Source of the DNA: a bacterium
GTDB taxonomy: Bacteria > Actinomycetota > Acidimicrobiia > Acidimicrobiales > CATQHL01
DNA length: 64,000 nucleotides
Direction: 5' to 3'
Assembly (NCBI GenBank): GCA_026708055.1
Contig: JAPOVS010000052.1
Span: 1 to 64,000, forward strand
Position 1 is the stretch's first letter; every line of letters starts with the position of its first letter. This document shows positions 1-8,636 of this stretch, piece after piece. Below the pieces are notes generated by a model. That model was not told where the DNA came from. It searched no databases and saw only the letters and a program-made list of their open reading frames with translations. The position numbers and the translations under genes were made by a program.

Positions 1-586
1 CGCCGCCTTCACGGTCACCGCCCGCCCGGCCCCGGCGTCGCCGCTCACGGTCAACGTCGCGGTCGCGCAGACCGGCGACTTCGGCGCACCCGCCGGCGCG
101 ACGACGGTGACGATCCCCACCAGCGGCAGCATCACCCACACCGTCGCCACCCTCGACGACGCAGCCGACGAGGCCGACGGCGCCGTCACGCTCACCGTCA
201 GCGCGGGCGACGGCTACACCGTCTCCTCCAGCAGCGGCGCCGCGACGGTCGCGGTGTCCGACGACGACACACCCGAGGTCAGCGTCAGCGCCGGCAGCGG
301 GATCACCGAGGGCGCCAGCGCCGCCTTCACGGTCACCGCCCGCCCGGCCCCGGCGTCGCCGCTCACGGTCAACGTCGCGGTCGCGCAGACCGGCGACTTC
401 GGCGCACCCGCCGGCGCGACGACGGTGACGATCCCCACCAGCGGCAGCATCACCCACACCGTCGCCACCCTCGACGACGCAGCCGACGAGGCCGACGGCG
501 CCGTCACGCTCACCGTCAGCGCGGGCGACGGCTACACCGTCTCCTCCAGCAGCGGCGCCGCGACGGTCGCGGTGTCCGACGACGAC
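1..586 (+). repeat. 318-bp tandem repeat within the Calx-beta gene
   Basis: Positions 1-268 recur at 319-586 with a period of 318 bp (106 codons), and by eye there are no differences over the compared stretch. Each unit encodes one Calx-beta-like module. DNA-level identity in coding repeats suggests recent duplication or gene conversion. The array probably continues upstream of the window, which may also make assembly here unreliable. Confidence 0.9.
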
Positions 587-1402
587 CAGGCGCCCCCCGA
601 AGCGGACGACGACGAGGGAGGGCCCGGCGACGACGTCGCGGTCGCGGCCTGCGCCAGCGACGACGCCGCCCTCTTGGCCCGAGTCGCCGCCAAGACGCTC
701 GACCCGTGGAACGGCGCCCGGCCCGACCTGCTGGAGATGTTCGCCCGCGCACACGACACCATGCGGGGCGCCGACACCTACACCACAGCGGACATCAAAG
801 CCCGCGCCGACAAACAGCAGTCCAGCTGGCAGGGCGACGGCCCCAACGACCTCTGGCAGAGCATCTACACAGAACTCGACCGACTCCAAGCCTGCCGCGC
901 CGACCACCAAGACCCGCCCCCGCCGACGTCGCAGCAGCAGGACCCCCCGCCGCCGCAACAACAGCAGGACCCGCCGCCGCCGCCTCCTCCCCCGCCTCCT
1001 CCGGCCCCGCCTCCTCCGCCCCCGCCCCCGCCTCCGCCACCGCCTCCGCCGCCGCCGCGGGGCGCGCCGACGCTGTCGGTCCACGACGCCTCAGCCGACG
1101 AGGGCTGGGAGCTCATCTTCGTCGTCACCCTCTCGGCGCCCTCCGACGAGGACGTCACCGTGCGCTGGCACACCCGCGCCGCCGACGACCCCGCCGGGCG
1201 CGCCCACGCCAGGCGCGACTACCTCCACAACAGCGGAACCGTCACCATCCCCGCCGGGCAGACCACCGCCTTCGGCGCCGTGCTCCTCCAACAGGACGAC
1301 CTCCCCGAAGGCGACGAGCAATTCGCCGTCCAACTCACCCACCCCCAAGGCGCCACCCTCGCCGACGCCGTCGGCGCCATGACCATCACCGACGACGACT
1401 AG
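2..1402 (+). CDS. Calx-beta repeat surface protein, 5' end outside window
   Basis: The reading frame is open from the first base, so the gene starts upstream. The visible 466 codons hold, in order: the end of one Calx-beta-like repeat; a complete second repeat ending in SDDD; an acidic linker; an unrecognised helical segment of about 85 residues bounded by cysteines (around 645-905); a Gln/Pro linker passing into an almost pure proline run (about 910-1065); and a last Calx-beta domain ending in TITDDD. Calx-beta domains bind calcium through such acidic loops and occur in large secreted adhesins and matrix proteins. There is no C-terminal anchor or sorting signal before the TAG. Secretion and adhesion are inferred, because the N-terminus is not in view. 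Confidence 0.8.
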   Translation, partial: AAFTVTARPAPASPLTVNVAVAQTGDFGAPAGATTVTIPTSGSITHTVATLDDAADEADGAVTLTVSAGDGYTVSSSSGAATVAVSDDDTPEVSVSAGSGITEGASAAFTVTARPAPASPLTVNVAVAQTGDFGAPAGATTVTIPTSGSITHTVATLDDAADEADGAVTLTVSAGDGYTVSSSSGAATVAVSDDDQAPPEADDDEGGPGDDVAVAACASDDAALLARVAAKTLDPWNGARPDLLEMFARAHDTMRGADTYTTADIKARADKQQSSWQGDGPNDLWQSIYTELDRLQACRADHQDPPPPTSQQQDPPPPQQQQDPPPPPPPPPPPAPPPPPPPPPPPPPPPPPRGAPTLSVHDASADEGWELIFVVTLSAPSDEDVTVRWHTRAADDPAGRAHARRDYLHNSGTVTIPAGQTTAFGAVLLQQDDLPEGDEQFAVQLTHPQGATLADAVGAMTITDDD

Positions 1403-1444
1403 CCGGCCGCCGAGCAGTCCACGGTCACCGCCGGCCCCGCGGCT

Positions 1445-1474
1445 CCGTCATTCCGGCCTCCACCGGAATGGCGG
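1445..1474. repeat. REP-like palindrome
   Basis: CCGTCATTCCGG at 1445-1456 and CCGGAATGGCGG at 1463-1474 form a 12-bp inverted repeat with one mismatch around a 6-nt loop. It lies 43 nt after the Calx-beta stop codon and could act as a hairpin terminator. The ATTCCGG/CCGGAAT core recurs inside the two MITE-like elements at 5789-5951 and 9666-9817. This and the next repeat are the only notable structure in the 275-nt gap before the aldehyde dehydrogenase. Confidence 0.6.
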
Positions 1475-1506
1475 GGCGGGGCGCCGGCGGCCTACTCACC
1501 AGCCGC

Positions 1507-1563
1507 CTGGACTCCGGCCCCGGATCGAGTCCGGGACAGGCTCTCCGCCGGAATGACGCACCG
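1507..1563. repeat. second REP-like segment
   Basis: This segment runs from a CTGGACTCCGG stretch through GGATCGAGTCCGGG to CCGCCGGAATGACG. It contains a GGACTC/GAGTCC inverted repeat and ends in the same CCGGAATGACG seen in the MITE-like elements. It looks like a degenerate member of a dispersed intergenic repeat family. No protein coding is evident. Confidence 0.45.
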
Positions 1564-1677
1564 GGGCGGCGGGCGCATTGCTCGGCAGTCTCCTATAGGG
1601 CCGAGCAACGCCGACGCCGCGTCGGGCCGGTAACGTCTGGCTGGACCGCTGATGCGCCGAACAGGGAGGGAAACGCC

Positions 1678-3117
1678 ATGATCGACGCGCTCGACCGGCT
1701 CGGAGGGCTTCTCGTCGACGGCGACAGCCCCCGCGCCGACGGCAGGCTGGACGTCTTCGATCCCACAACGGGTGACATGATCGCCGGCGTCGCCACCTCC
1801 ACGACCGACGACTGCCTAGCTGCGGTCGAGGCGGCGGCGCAGGCGGCCGAGGGATGGGCGACCTCTCCGCCGCGTGAGCGGGCCGAGATACTGCGGCGCT
1901 GCTACGAGACGATGATGGCCGAGCAGACCGAGATCGCCGAACTCCTGCAGCTCGAGAACGGCAAGCCCATGGCCGAGGCCCTCGGCGAAGTGGCGTACGC
2001 GGCGGACTTCTTCCGCTGGTTCAGCGAGGAGGCGGTGCGCGTCGCCGGGGAGGTCCGCCGGTCGCCGCTGGGCGACAAGCGCATCATCGTGCTGCCCGAG
2101 CCGGTGGGGGTCTCCCTGCAGATCACACCGTGGAACTTCCCCGCCGCCATGCCGGTGCGCAAGATCGCCCCGGCGCTCGCTGCAGGATGCACCACCATCG
2201 TGAAACCGGCGCCGGCCACCCCGCTGACCGCCTACTACATCGCCGACCTGATGGAACGCTGCGGCGCCCCGGCGGGCACAGTCAACCTGGTGCTCCCCGA
2301 GCCGCCGAATGAGGCCACGGCGGCGATGCTGGCGCACCGGGCCGTCCGCAAGGTGTCCTTCACGGGCTCCATAGCGGTCGGCAAGCACCTGCTGCGCCTC
2401 GCCGCCGACCGGGTGCTGCGGACCAGCATGGAGTTGGGCGGCAACGCCCCGTTCGTGGTGCTGGCCGACGCCGACGTGGAGGTGGCCACCGAGGCCGCCA
2501 TCGCCGCCAAGATGCGCAACACCGGCGCCACCTGCGTCGCTCCCAACCGGCTGTACGTACACGAGCGCGTCGCTGACGACTTCACCGAGGCGCTCAGCGC
2601 CCGCATGGCCGGCCTCACCGTCGGCTACGACCGGCAGCCCGACGCCCAGGTCGGCGCGCTGATCAGCACCCGCGAGCGCGAGAAGGTCGCCGGTCTCGTG
2701 ACCTCGGCCGTGGACCGAGGCGCCAAGGTGGTGACCGGCGGGCGGGCGCCGGGGGGCGACGGCTATTTCTACGAGCCGACCGTGCTGGCCGACGTGGCGC
2801 CGGACGCGCCCATCCTGGCCAGGGAGATCTTCGGACCGGTGGCCCCGCTCGTGCGTTTCGGCGACGAGGCCCGCGCGATCGAGATGGCCAACCACACCGA
2901 CGCCGGGCTGATCGCCTACGTCATGAGCGGCGACCTGGGCCACGGTCTGGCCGTCGGCGAGCAGCTCGATGCGGGCATGGTGGCCGTGAACAGGGGGATC
3001 ATCTCCGACGCCTCGGCCCCGTTCGGGGGCGTCAAGGAGAGCGGCATAGGCCGGGAGGGCGGTTTCGAGGGGATCGAGGAGTACCTCGAGCGCAAGTACG
3101 TGGCGAGCAACTGGTAG
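1678..3117 (+). CDS. NAD(P)-dependent aldehyde dehydrogenase, succinate-semialdehyde dehydrogenase type
   Basis: This 479-residue protein has the normal length of the ALDH superfamily. It oxidises an aldehyde to its carboxylate with NAD(P)+, probably in the cytosol. Visible features are the ITPWNFP cofactor-loop motif, FTGS of the Rossmann fold, catalytic Glu in MELGGN (E252), catalytic Cys in GATCVAPN (C286) and EIFGPV near the C-terminus. The sequence resembles the GabD branch, but the substrate cannot be fixed from motifs. The ATG at 1678 follows GGGAGGG with good spacing; the frame remains open further upstream without homology. It points in the same direction as the haem oxygenase and glutaryl-CoA dehydrogenase downstream. 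Confidence 0.9.
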   Translation: MIDALDRLGGLLVDGDSPRADGRLDVFDPTTGDMIAGVATSTTDDCLAAVEAAAQAAEGWATSPPRERAEILRRCYETMMAEQTEIAELLQLENGKPMAEALGEVAYAADFFRWFSEEAVRVAGEVRRSPLGDKRIIVLPEPVGVSLQITPWNFPAAMPVRKIAPALAAGCTTIVKPAPATPLTAYYIADLMERCGAPAGTVNLVLPEPPNEATAAMLAHRAVRKVSFTGSIAVGKHLLRLAADRVLRTSMELGGNAPFVVLADADVEVATEAAIAAKMRNTGATCVAPNRLYVHERVADDFTEALSARMAGLTVGYDRQPDAQVGALISTREREKVAGLVTSAVDRGAKVVTGGRAPGGDGYFYEPTVLADVAPDAPILAREIFGPVAPLVRFGDEARAIEMANHTDAGLIAYVMSGDLGHGLAVGEQLDAGMVAVNRGIISDASAPFGGVKESGIGREGGFEGIEEYLERKYVASNW

Positions 3118-3345
3118 CGGCCGCGGCGGACCGTCCTCCCCCGCCCCGACGGGCGCTGACCGTCACGCCGCGGCGCCGGGGCCGACAGCGGCGGCAAGTG
3201 CCGGACACCGCCCGGCGGATAGAATGGTCGACGGTGTTCTGACGCTCCGTCCGGGGTGACCGAGACCCTCGGTCCGCCACCACACCCGCGGAACCGCGCA
3301 AGAGCCGACCCCCGAGGCCCGATTGCAGTACCGAGTCGACCGGCA

Positions 3346-4524
3346 ATGAACAGACCCCGCGACTACGACAACCCGGGCTACGAGCGGGCCCGCGGGTCGC
3401 ACCCCGAGATGGCGGACAACTACGTCGCGCACACCGTGATCGCCGACCCGATAGCCGACGCGGCAGTGGATGCGCTCACGTCGCTTGATCGATTGGACGC
3501 CAGCCGGCTCGTCGGCGCCTATATGGACAACACGGACGGGGAAGCCCTGCCCGATGCGCCGGCGGCGGTCCGCGAGCTCTTCGAGGACGCCACGACCCCG
3601 CCCGGCTGGCTGGACCTGCCCGCGCTCGCCCCGGCCGTGCGGATGTTCCACAGGAACACGAAGCACGTTCTGGCGGGGATGCTGGCGGGCGTGCTCGTGG
3701 AGGGCTTCTCCACCAACATCAGCGAGTCGTTCTTCATCACCGGCCGCCTCCGCGATCAGGGCGTGCGGCGCCTGCAGCAGAACAACCGCCACATGGTGGA
3801 GATCTTCCTGCCCGGCGGGCTGGAACGGTACGGCGACGGCTGGAAGCTCTCGTTGCGTATCCGGCTCGTCCACGCGCACGTCCGGCGACTGCTGACGAAC
3901 TCCTCCGACTGGGACACCGAGCGGTGGGGGGCACCGCTGAGCGCAGCCCATGTGGGCTACGCCGTCACGGCGTTCTCCGCCCGGCTCCTGAAGCACATGC
4001 GAAGCCTGGGTGCCACCTTCAGCGACGAGGAGGCGGCCAGCTTCATGGCGACGTGGCGCTATTCGGGCCGCCTGATGGGCATCCCCGACTCGATCCTGTT
4101 CCACGACGAGGCTGACGCGCTGCAACTGTTCGAGATCGGCGCCGCCTGCGAGCCGCCGCCCGGATCGTCGTCCATCGTGCTGGCCAACTCGCTCGTCAAC
4201 TCGGCACCCCTCGTCGTCGGCATCACCGACCCGACAGAGCGGCGGAACCTGGCGAAGTACGTCTACAAGGTGTCCCGCTGCCTCATCGGCGACGAGCTGG
4301 CCGATCAGCTGAACTACCCCCCGCAGTCCACCGCCGGGGTGCTGGGCTGGTTCCGGGTCCAGTCGCGCTACGACCGCCTCGTGTCTCGGCACTTCCCGAA
4401 ATACGTGCGGAAGAACAACTACACCAACTTCACGACGCTGCTGTCGGGCTCCCGGTTCGACGACGAGGGAATCAGCTACCGGATGCCCGACCACGTACAC
4501 GCCGAGCGCTCCGGCAGATGGTGA
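3346..4524 (+). CDS. MpaB/Lcp-family haem oxygenase (DUF2236)
   Basis: This 392-residue protein belongs to the family of latex-clearing rubber oxygenase and fungal MpaB. Members use a b-type haem to cleave or oxidise hydrophobic substrates. The conserved core is visible: GFSTNISESF, then RLQQNNRHMVEIFLPGG, then RIRLVHAHVRRLL, where H176 with its flanking arginines corresponds to the family's proximal haem ligand region. No signal peptide or TAT motif is seen, so a cytosolic or membrane-associated protein is likely. The start is ATG 3346; the frame extends a further 90 nt upstream without family similarity and no strong ribosome site is seen. The substrate is unknown. Confidence 0.8.
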   Translation: MNRPRDYDNPGYERARGSHPEMADNYVAHTVIADPIADAAVDALTSLDRLDASRLVGAYMDNTDGEALPDAPAAVRELFEDATTPPGWLDLPALAPAVRMFHRNTKHVLAGMLAGVLVEGFSTNISESFFITGRLRDQGVRRLQQNNRHMVEIFLPGGLERYGDGWKLSLRIRLVHAHVRRLLTNSSDWDTERWGAPLSAAHVGYAVTAFSARLLKHMRSLGATFSDEEAASFMATWRYSGRLMGIPDSILFHDEADALQLFEIGAACEPPPGSSSIVLANSLVNSAPLVVGITDPTERRNLAKYVYKVSRCLIGDELADQLNYPPQSTAGVLGWFRVQSRYDRLVSRHFPKYVRKNNYTNFTTLLSGSRFDDEGISYRMPDHVHAERSGRW

Positions 4525-4559
4525 GGCCGCCGGCGACGAGGAGCGCAGAGGAGGGACCG

Positions 4560-5768
4560 ATGGGCGCTGAGGGGTCCGCTGGACGGCACGGCGTCGGGCC
4601 GGGCGTGACCTCGCCCGCCGATTTCCTGGCGATCGACTCGTTGCTCAACGACGAGCAGGTGCTGCTGCGGGACACGGTGCGGCGCTGGGTGACCGAGCGC
4701 ATCGTGCCGCACGTCGGCGACTGGTTCGAGCAGGGGACCTTCCCCGCAGAGATGCTCGGACCCGAGTTGGGATCCCTGGGCCTGCTGGGCATGCACCTCG
4801 AGGGTTACGGCTGCGCCGGTGCCGAGGCCACCGACTACGGGCTCGCCTGCATGGAGCTGGAAGCGGGGGACTCCGGGGTGCGCAGCTTCATGAGCGTGCA
4901 GGGTTCGCTGGCGATGTTCCCCATCCGCGCCTACGGCAGCGAGCAGCAACGCCTGCAGTGGCTGCCCACCATGGCGGCCGGCGAGGCGGTCGGCTGCTTC
5001 GGCCTGACCGAGCCCGACGCTGGCAGCGACCCGGCCGCCATGCGCACCCGGGCTCGCCGCAGAGGCCCCGACTGGATCCTCAGCGGCACCAAGATGTGGA
5101 TCACCAACGGTTCGATCGCCGATGTGGCGGTCGTGTGGGCGCAGACCGACGACGGCGTGCGCGGCTTCGTCGTGCCGACCGACGCGCCGGGCTTCGGTGC
5201 CCGCGACATCCCCCGCAAGCTCTCGCTGCGCGCCTCGGTCACATCCGAACTCGTCTTTGAGGACGTGCGCCTCCCCGCCGACGCGGTACTGCCGGGAGTG
5301 GTCGGGATGCGGGGGCCGCTGTCGTGCCTCAACGAGGCCCGCTTCGGGATCCTTTTCGGCGCCGTGGGGGCTGCCCGCTCCTGCTACGAGGCCGCTCTGT
5401 CCTATTCCGCCGGCCGCAACGCCTTCGGTGGGCCGATCAGCCGGTTCCAGCTCACGCAGCAGAAGCTCGTCGAGATGATGATCGCCGTCCAGCGGGGCAC
5501 GCTGCTGGCGCTGCACCTGGGACGCCTGCGTGACGCCGGCCGACTCAGCGCCGCGCAGATCAGCGTCGGCAAGCTCGACAACGTGCGCATGGCCCTGGAC
5601 GTGGCCCGCACCGCCCGCGGCGTCCTCGGCGCCAACGGCATCACGCTCGAGTACCCGGTGGTCCGCCACATGAACAACCTCGAATCGGTCTACACCTACG
5701 AGGGCACCCACGAGATCCACACCCTCATCCTCGGCCAGGCGCTCACCGGTCAGTCGGCCTTCACCTGA
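4560..5768 (+). CDS. gcdH: glutaryl-CoA dehydrogenase-type acyl-CoA dehydrogenase
   Basis: This 402-residue flavoprotein oxidises an acyl-CoA at the alpha-beta bond; true glutaryl-CoA dehydrogenases also decarboxylate to crotonyl-CoA. Visible features are FGLTEPDAGSDP and TKMWITNG of the FAD-binding middle domain, and the C-terminal block NGITLEYPVVRHMNNLES followed by TYEGTHEIH. In that block E381 is the expected catalytic base, and the pattern is typical of GcdH rather than short-chain enzymes. The ATG at 4560 has GAGGAGGG just upstream; an in-frame GTG 42 nt earlier is less likely. It would feed the lysine/tryptophan or dicarboxylate degradation pathway, for which the enoyl-CoA hydratase at 9940-10728 is a plausible next enzyme. 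Confidence 0.88.
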   Translation: MGAEGSAGRHGVGPGVTSPADFLAIDSLLNDEQVLLRDTVRRWVTERIVPHVGDWFEQGTFPAEMLGPELGSLGLLGMHLEGYGCAGAEATDYGLACMELEAGDSGVRSFMSVQGSLAMFPIRAYGSEQQRLQWLPTMAAGEAVGCFGLTEPDAGSDPAAMRTRARRRGPDWILSGTKMWITNGSIADVAVVWAQTDDGVRGFVVPTDAPGFGARDIPRKLSLRASVTSELVFEDVRLPADAVLPGVVGMRGPLSCLNEARFGILFGAVGAARSCYEAALSYSAGRNAFGGPISRFQLTQQKLVEMMIAVQRGTLLALHLGRLRDAGRLSAAQISVGKLDNVRMALDVARTARGVLGANGITLEYPVVRHMNNLESVYTYEGTHEIHTLILGQALTGQSAFT

Positions 5769-5788
5769 CCGGCACCCGAGCGCCCGAA

Positions 5789-5951
5789 CGAAATGCATTA
5801 GCGGATAGGCTCTGACCAGGCGCTTTGCAGTCGACTACGGCGGCGCGAATCGCGTCGCCGGAGCCTGGATTCCGGCCTTCGCCGGAATGACGGGAGTTCG
5901 CGGATTGGAATTCTCAGTCGGTGATGGCCGCCTATCCGCTAACGCTCTAAG
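5789..5951. mobile_element. MITE-like element, copy 1
   Basis: This is a non-coding element of about 163 bp. The ends are inverted: GCATTAGCGGATAGGC (5795-5810) pairs with GCCTATCCGCTAACGC (5930-5945) at 15 of 16 positions. Inside lie GCTCTGACCAGG, GCTTTGCAGTCGACT and a palindrome ATTCCGGCCTTCGCCGGAAT (5869-5888). The same sequence recurs at 9666-9817 with about 11 bp less. No transposase is present in the window and no clear target duplication is seen. Confidence 0.75.
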
Positions 5952-5959
5952 GTCGAATC

Positions 5960-8446
5960 ATGTTCCGGTGGCAGGCCCGGACGATTCGGAGGTCACCGGG
6001 ACGGGTGCTCGCGGCCCTCGGCGCGGTGACGCTGGCCCTGCTCGCCGGCTTCCTGGTGCAGGACCGGCCCGAGGGCCCCGTCGACTCCACCGGCATATTC
6101 CTGCCCGCCGGCAGTGACCTCGCGGTCGCCACCGACGCCATCAGGGAGAGCTTCCCCGCCGCCGCCGACTTGCGGGTGGTCCAGATCCTCGCCAAGGGCG
6201 ACGTCCTGACGGCCGAGGGTCTCCGGGCAATCAAGAACCTGCAGACAGCCATCAGCAACGACGCCGGCGTGCAGCCGTTCCTGGTCGCTGAACCGCTCTA
6301 CGGCTATGTCCAGATCATCGAGCTGGCGGCCGCCGAGGCCGGGCTGTCGCTGGCGACGATCACCGATGACCAGCTCTCGCTGGGACTGGCCCGCCTCGCG
6401 CGCGATCCGCAACGGGCAGAACTGCACGACCTGCTGGAGCGCTTCATCGCGCGGAACGCGAGCGGGGAGCCGACGGCGGGGCTCTCCCTGATCATCCTCG
6501 ACGACGCCGGCGACCCGCTCGGCCAGGAGCGAGCACAGCTGCGCGCCCATGAGATAGCCGAGGGGGTGGACACCGGCGGGCTGGACGCCTCGATCATCAC
6601 CCTCGCCAAGAGCGACGCCGAGGCCAAGGAGGCGCGGGACCGGAACCTCGTCACCGTCACGCTCATCGCCCTGGCGGTGATCGTCGTGCTGCTGGCCGCC
6701 TTCTACCGCACCCAGTCCGACGTCCACATCACCATGGCGGGACTCGGCATGGTGATCCTGTGGACCCTCGGCGCGCAGGCCTGGCTGTCGCCGGGCGGCG
6801 CCGGCGTCGTGGACCCCGACAACATCCTGCTCACGCTGGTGCCGGTCCTGCTCATCAGCCTGTCGGTGGACTACGCGCTGCAGATCACCGGACGCTACCG
6901 CGAGGCCTTGCGGAGTGATCCCGAGCGCGGGGCAGAGGCGTCGGGGCGCGCCGTCTCGCGCGCCGTCAGGCTCTGCGGGGTGCCGGTCCTGCTGGCGGCG
7001 GGCACGACCGCCGTCAGCCTGCTCGCCAACCTGACCAGCAGGTTCAAACCCATAGCCGAGTTCGGCATCATCGCCAGCATCGGGGTCGTCTCGGGCTGGA
7101 TCGTGATGACCAGTTTCGTCCCAGCCGCCCGCCTGGTGCTGGACCGGCGGCGCGCCGCCAAGGGACGGGAACCGGCGGTCCAGCCCATAGCCGAGCGGAT
7201 TCCCGGCGCTGCGGCCGCCCTCCCCCGCATCGCCGCGATCGTCGTGCGCCGGCCGCTCCCGGTCCTCGCTGCCGCCATCGCCGTCACGGTCCTAGCCGTC
7301 GTGGCCGCCACTGACCTCAGCACGACTTTCGCGGTGAAGGACTTCCTGCCGCGGGACTCCGAGGTGGCGGAGGACTTCGACTACCTCGACGAGAACTTCG
7401 ACGGGAGCGCCACCCTGATGACGGTGCTCATAGAGACCGATCTCAACAGCGGTCGGGCGGTTCGTGACCTCAGCGACCTCCACACGATCCTGGTCGACCC
7501 CGCCCGGCGCCCGGACGGCATCATCGGGCCTCCCCTGTCCTCGGCCGGGACGCTCCTCGCCGACTGGACCGACGAAGCCGGCCAGGCGGGTGACGGCGAT
7601 GGCACCGCCGTCTCCGGCGCCTTCGCCGAGCTACGCGCCGAGGTGACGGCGCCCGAGGGGGACGTCCGGCGTGCGTGGGAACTGCTCGAAGGCGCCGACG
7701 CCGCCGGTTTCGCCGAGGTCCTGGACTTCCGGGCCGACGGCCCCGACCGCACCATCATCCAGATACCCGTTGCCACCGAGAGCAACGAGACCCTGCAGGA
7801 GCTGATCGGGGAGATCGAGGCGCTGTGGGGCGGCGGCGCCTCGGAGGTCACCGTCACGGGCGGCGACGCGCTCATCGCTCTGATCACCGACGAGTTGGCG
7901 GCCAGCCAGGTTTCCAGCGTGAGCCTCGTCGTCGCTGCCGCGCTGGCGATCCTCATCCTCTACTTCGGCTTGAGCGAGCGCCGCCCGCTGCTCGGACTGA
8001 TCACGATCCTGCCGATCACGGTGACCCTCGCCTGGCTGCTGGGCGTCATGTGGCTGTTCCGGATCTCCTACAACATGAGCACCGCCCTCATGGTGGTGCT
8101 CACGATCGGGATCGGCGTCGACTACACGATCCACCTCACGCACCGCTACCTGGAGGAGCGGAGGGATTCGCCGGAGGTGGCGGAGGCGTTGCGGCGGGCG
8201 ATGGTCACCACCGGCGGGGCGCTCCTGGGCAGCGCCCTCACCACCGCGCTCGGCCTGCTGATGCTGCTGTTCTCCCCGCTGCGGCCGATGCAGGAACTGG
8301 GCATCCTCGCCGCCGTCGCAATCTTCTTGGGGCTCGTCGCCACCTTCGCCGTGCTACCGCCGCTGCTGGTCCTGTGGTCGCACTACCACCGTTGGCGCAG
8401 CCGCGGGAACGGGCTCGAGGCCCCCGAGCCGGCGCCCACGGGCTAG
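5960..8446 (+). CDS. MMPL/RND-superfamily exporter (HAE3 type)
   Basis: This 828-residue membrane protein has the RND two-fold layout: an N-terminal helix, an extracytoplasmic loop (about 40-225), a helix bundle with an FLFS-like sterol-sensing-type region (about 230-395), a second helix near 435 and loop (about 455-640), then a second helix bundle to about residue 810. Conserved patterns include SLSVDYALQITGRYREAL and its repeat GIGVDYTIHLTHRYLEER, the proton-relay regions of the family. It probably exports lipids or hydrophobic compounds using the proton gradient. ATG 5960 has an AAGG at 5949-5952, which overlaps the right end of MITE copy 1. The substrate is unknown, and no partner genes are adjacent. 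Confidence 0.85.
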   Translation: MFRWQARTIRRSPGRVLAALGAVTLALLAGFLVQDRPEGPVDSTGIFLPAGSDLAVATDAIRESFPAAADLRVVQILAKGDVLTAEGLRAIKNLQTAISNDAGVQPFLVAEPLYGYVQIIELAAAEAGLSLATITDDQLSLGLARLARDPQRAELHDLLERFIARNASGEPTAGLSLIILDDAGDPLGQERAQLRAHEIAEGVDTGGLDASIITLAKSDAEAKEARDRNLVTVTLIALAVIVVLLAAFYRTQSDVHITMAGLGMVILWTLGAQAWLSPGGAGVVDPDNILLTLVPVLLISLSVDYALQITGRYREALRSDPERGAEASGRAVSRAVRLCGVPVLLAAGTTAVSLLANLTSRFKPIAEFGIIASIGVVSGWIVMTSFVPAARLVLDRRRAAKGREPAVQPIAERIPGAAAALPRIAAIVVRRPLPVLAAAIAVTVLAVVAATDLSTTFAVKDFLPRDSEVAEDFDYLDENFDGSATLMTVLIETDLNSGRAVRDLSDLHTILVDPARRPDGIIGPPLSSAGTLLADWTDEAGQAGDGDGTAVSGAFAELRAEVTAPEGDVRRAWELLEGADAAGFAEVLDFRADGPDRTIIQIPVATESNETLQELIGEIEALWGGGASEVTVTGGDALIALITDELAASQVSSVSLVVAAALAILILYFGLSERRPLLGLITILPITVTLAWLLGVMWLFRISYNMSTALMVVLTIGIGVDYTIHLTHRYLEERRDSPEVAEALRRAMVTTGGALLGSALTTALGLLMLLFSPLRPMQELGILAAVAIFLGLVATFAVLPPLLVLWSHYHRWRSRGNGLEAPEPAPTG

Positions 8447-8516
8447 GGCGGAGGGCTCCGGCCTGTTCGACGGGACTGCGAAGGCGCTGTCGACCGGGTA
8501 GCGTCGGGGTGCCCCT

Positions 8517-8587
8517 GCGGGTGTAGTTCAATGGCAGAACATCAGCTTCCCAAGCTGAATACGGGGGTTCGATTCCCCTCACCCGCT
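8517..8587 (+). tRNA. tRNA-Gly (CCC)
   Basis: The acceptor stem GCGGGTG/CACCCGC closes a standard 71-nt cloverleaf with discriminator T. The anticodon stem TCAGC/GCTGA encloses the loop TTCCCAA, giving anticodon CCC for the GGG codon. The T-arm GGGGGTTCGATTCCCCT is normal. A CC follows but not CCA, so the 3' end must be completed by the CCA-adding enzyme. Confidence 0.95.
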
Positions 8588-8636
8588 CCGAGAGCCCCCG
8601 CGGGAGCGACATGTCCGAGGCGGGTGCCGGGCCGGT

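Noticed and set aside
706-1677. N-terminal extension of the aldehyde dehydrogenase into the Calx-beta gene
   Set aside because: The extension overlaps another gene, is Arg/Pro-rich and unconserved; ATG 1678 has a good ribosome site.
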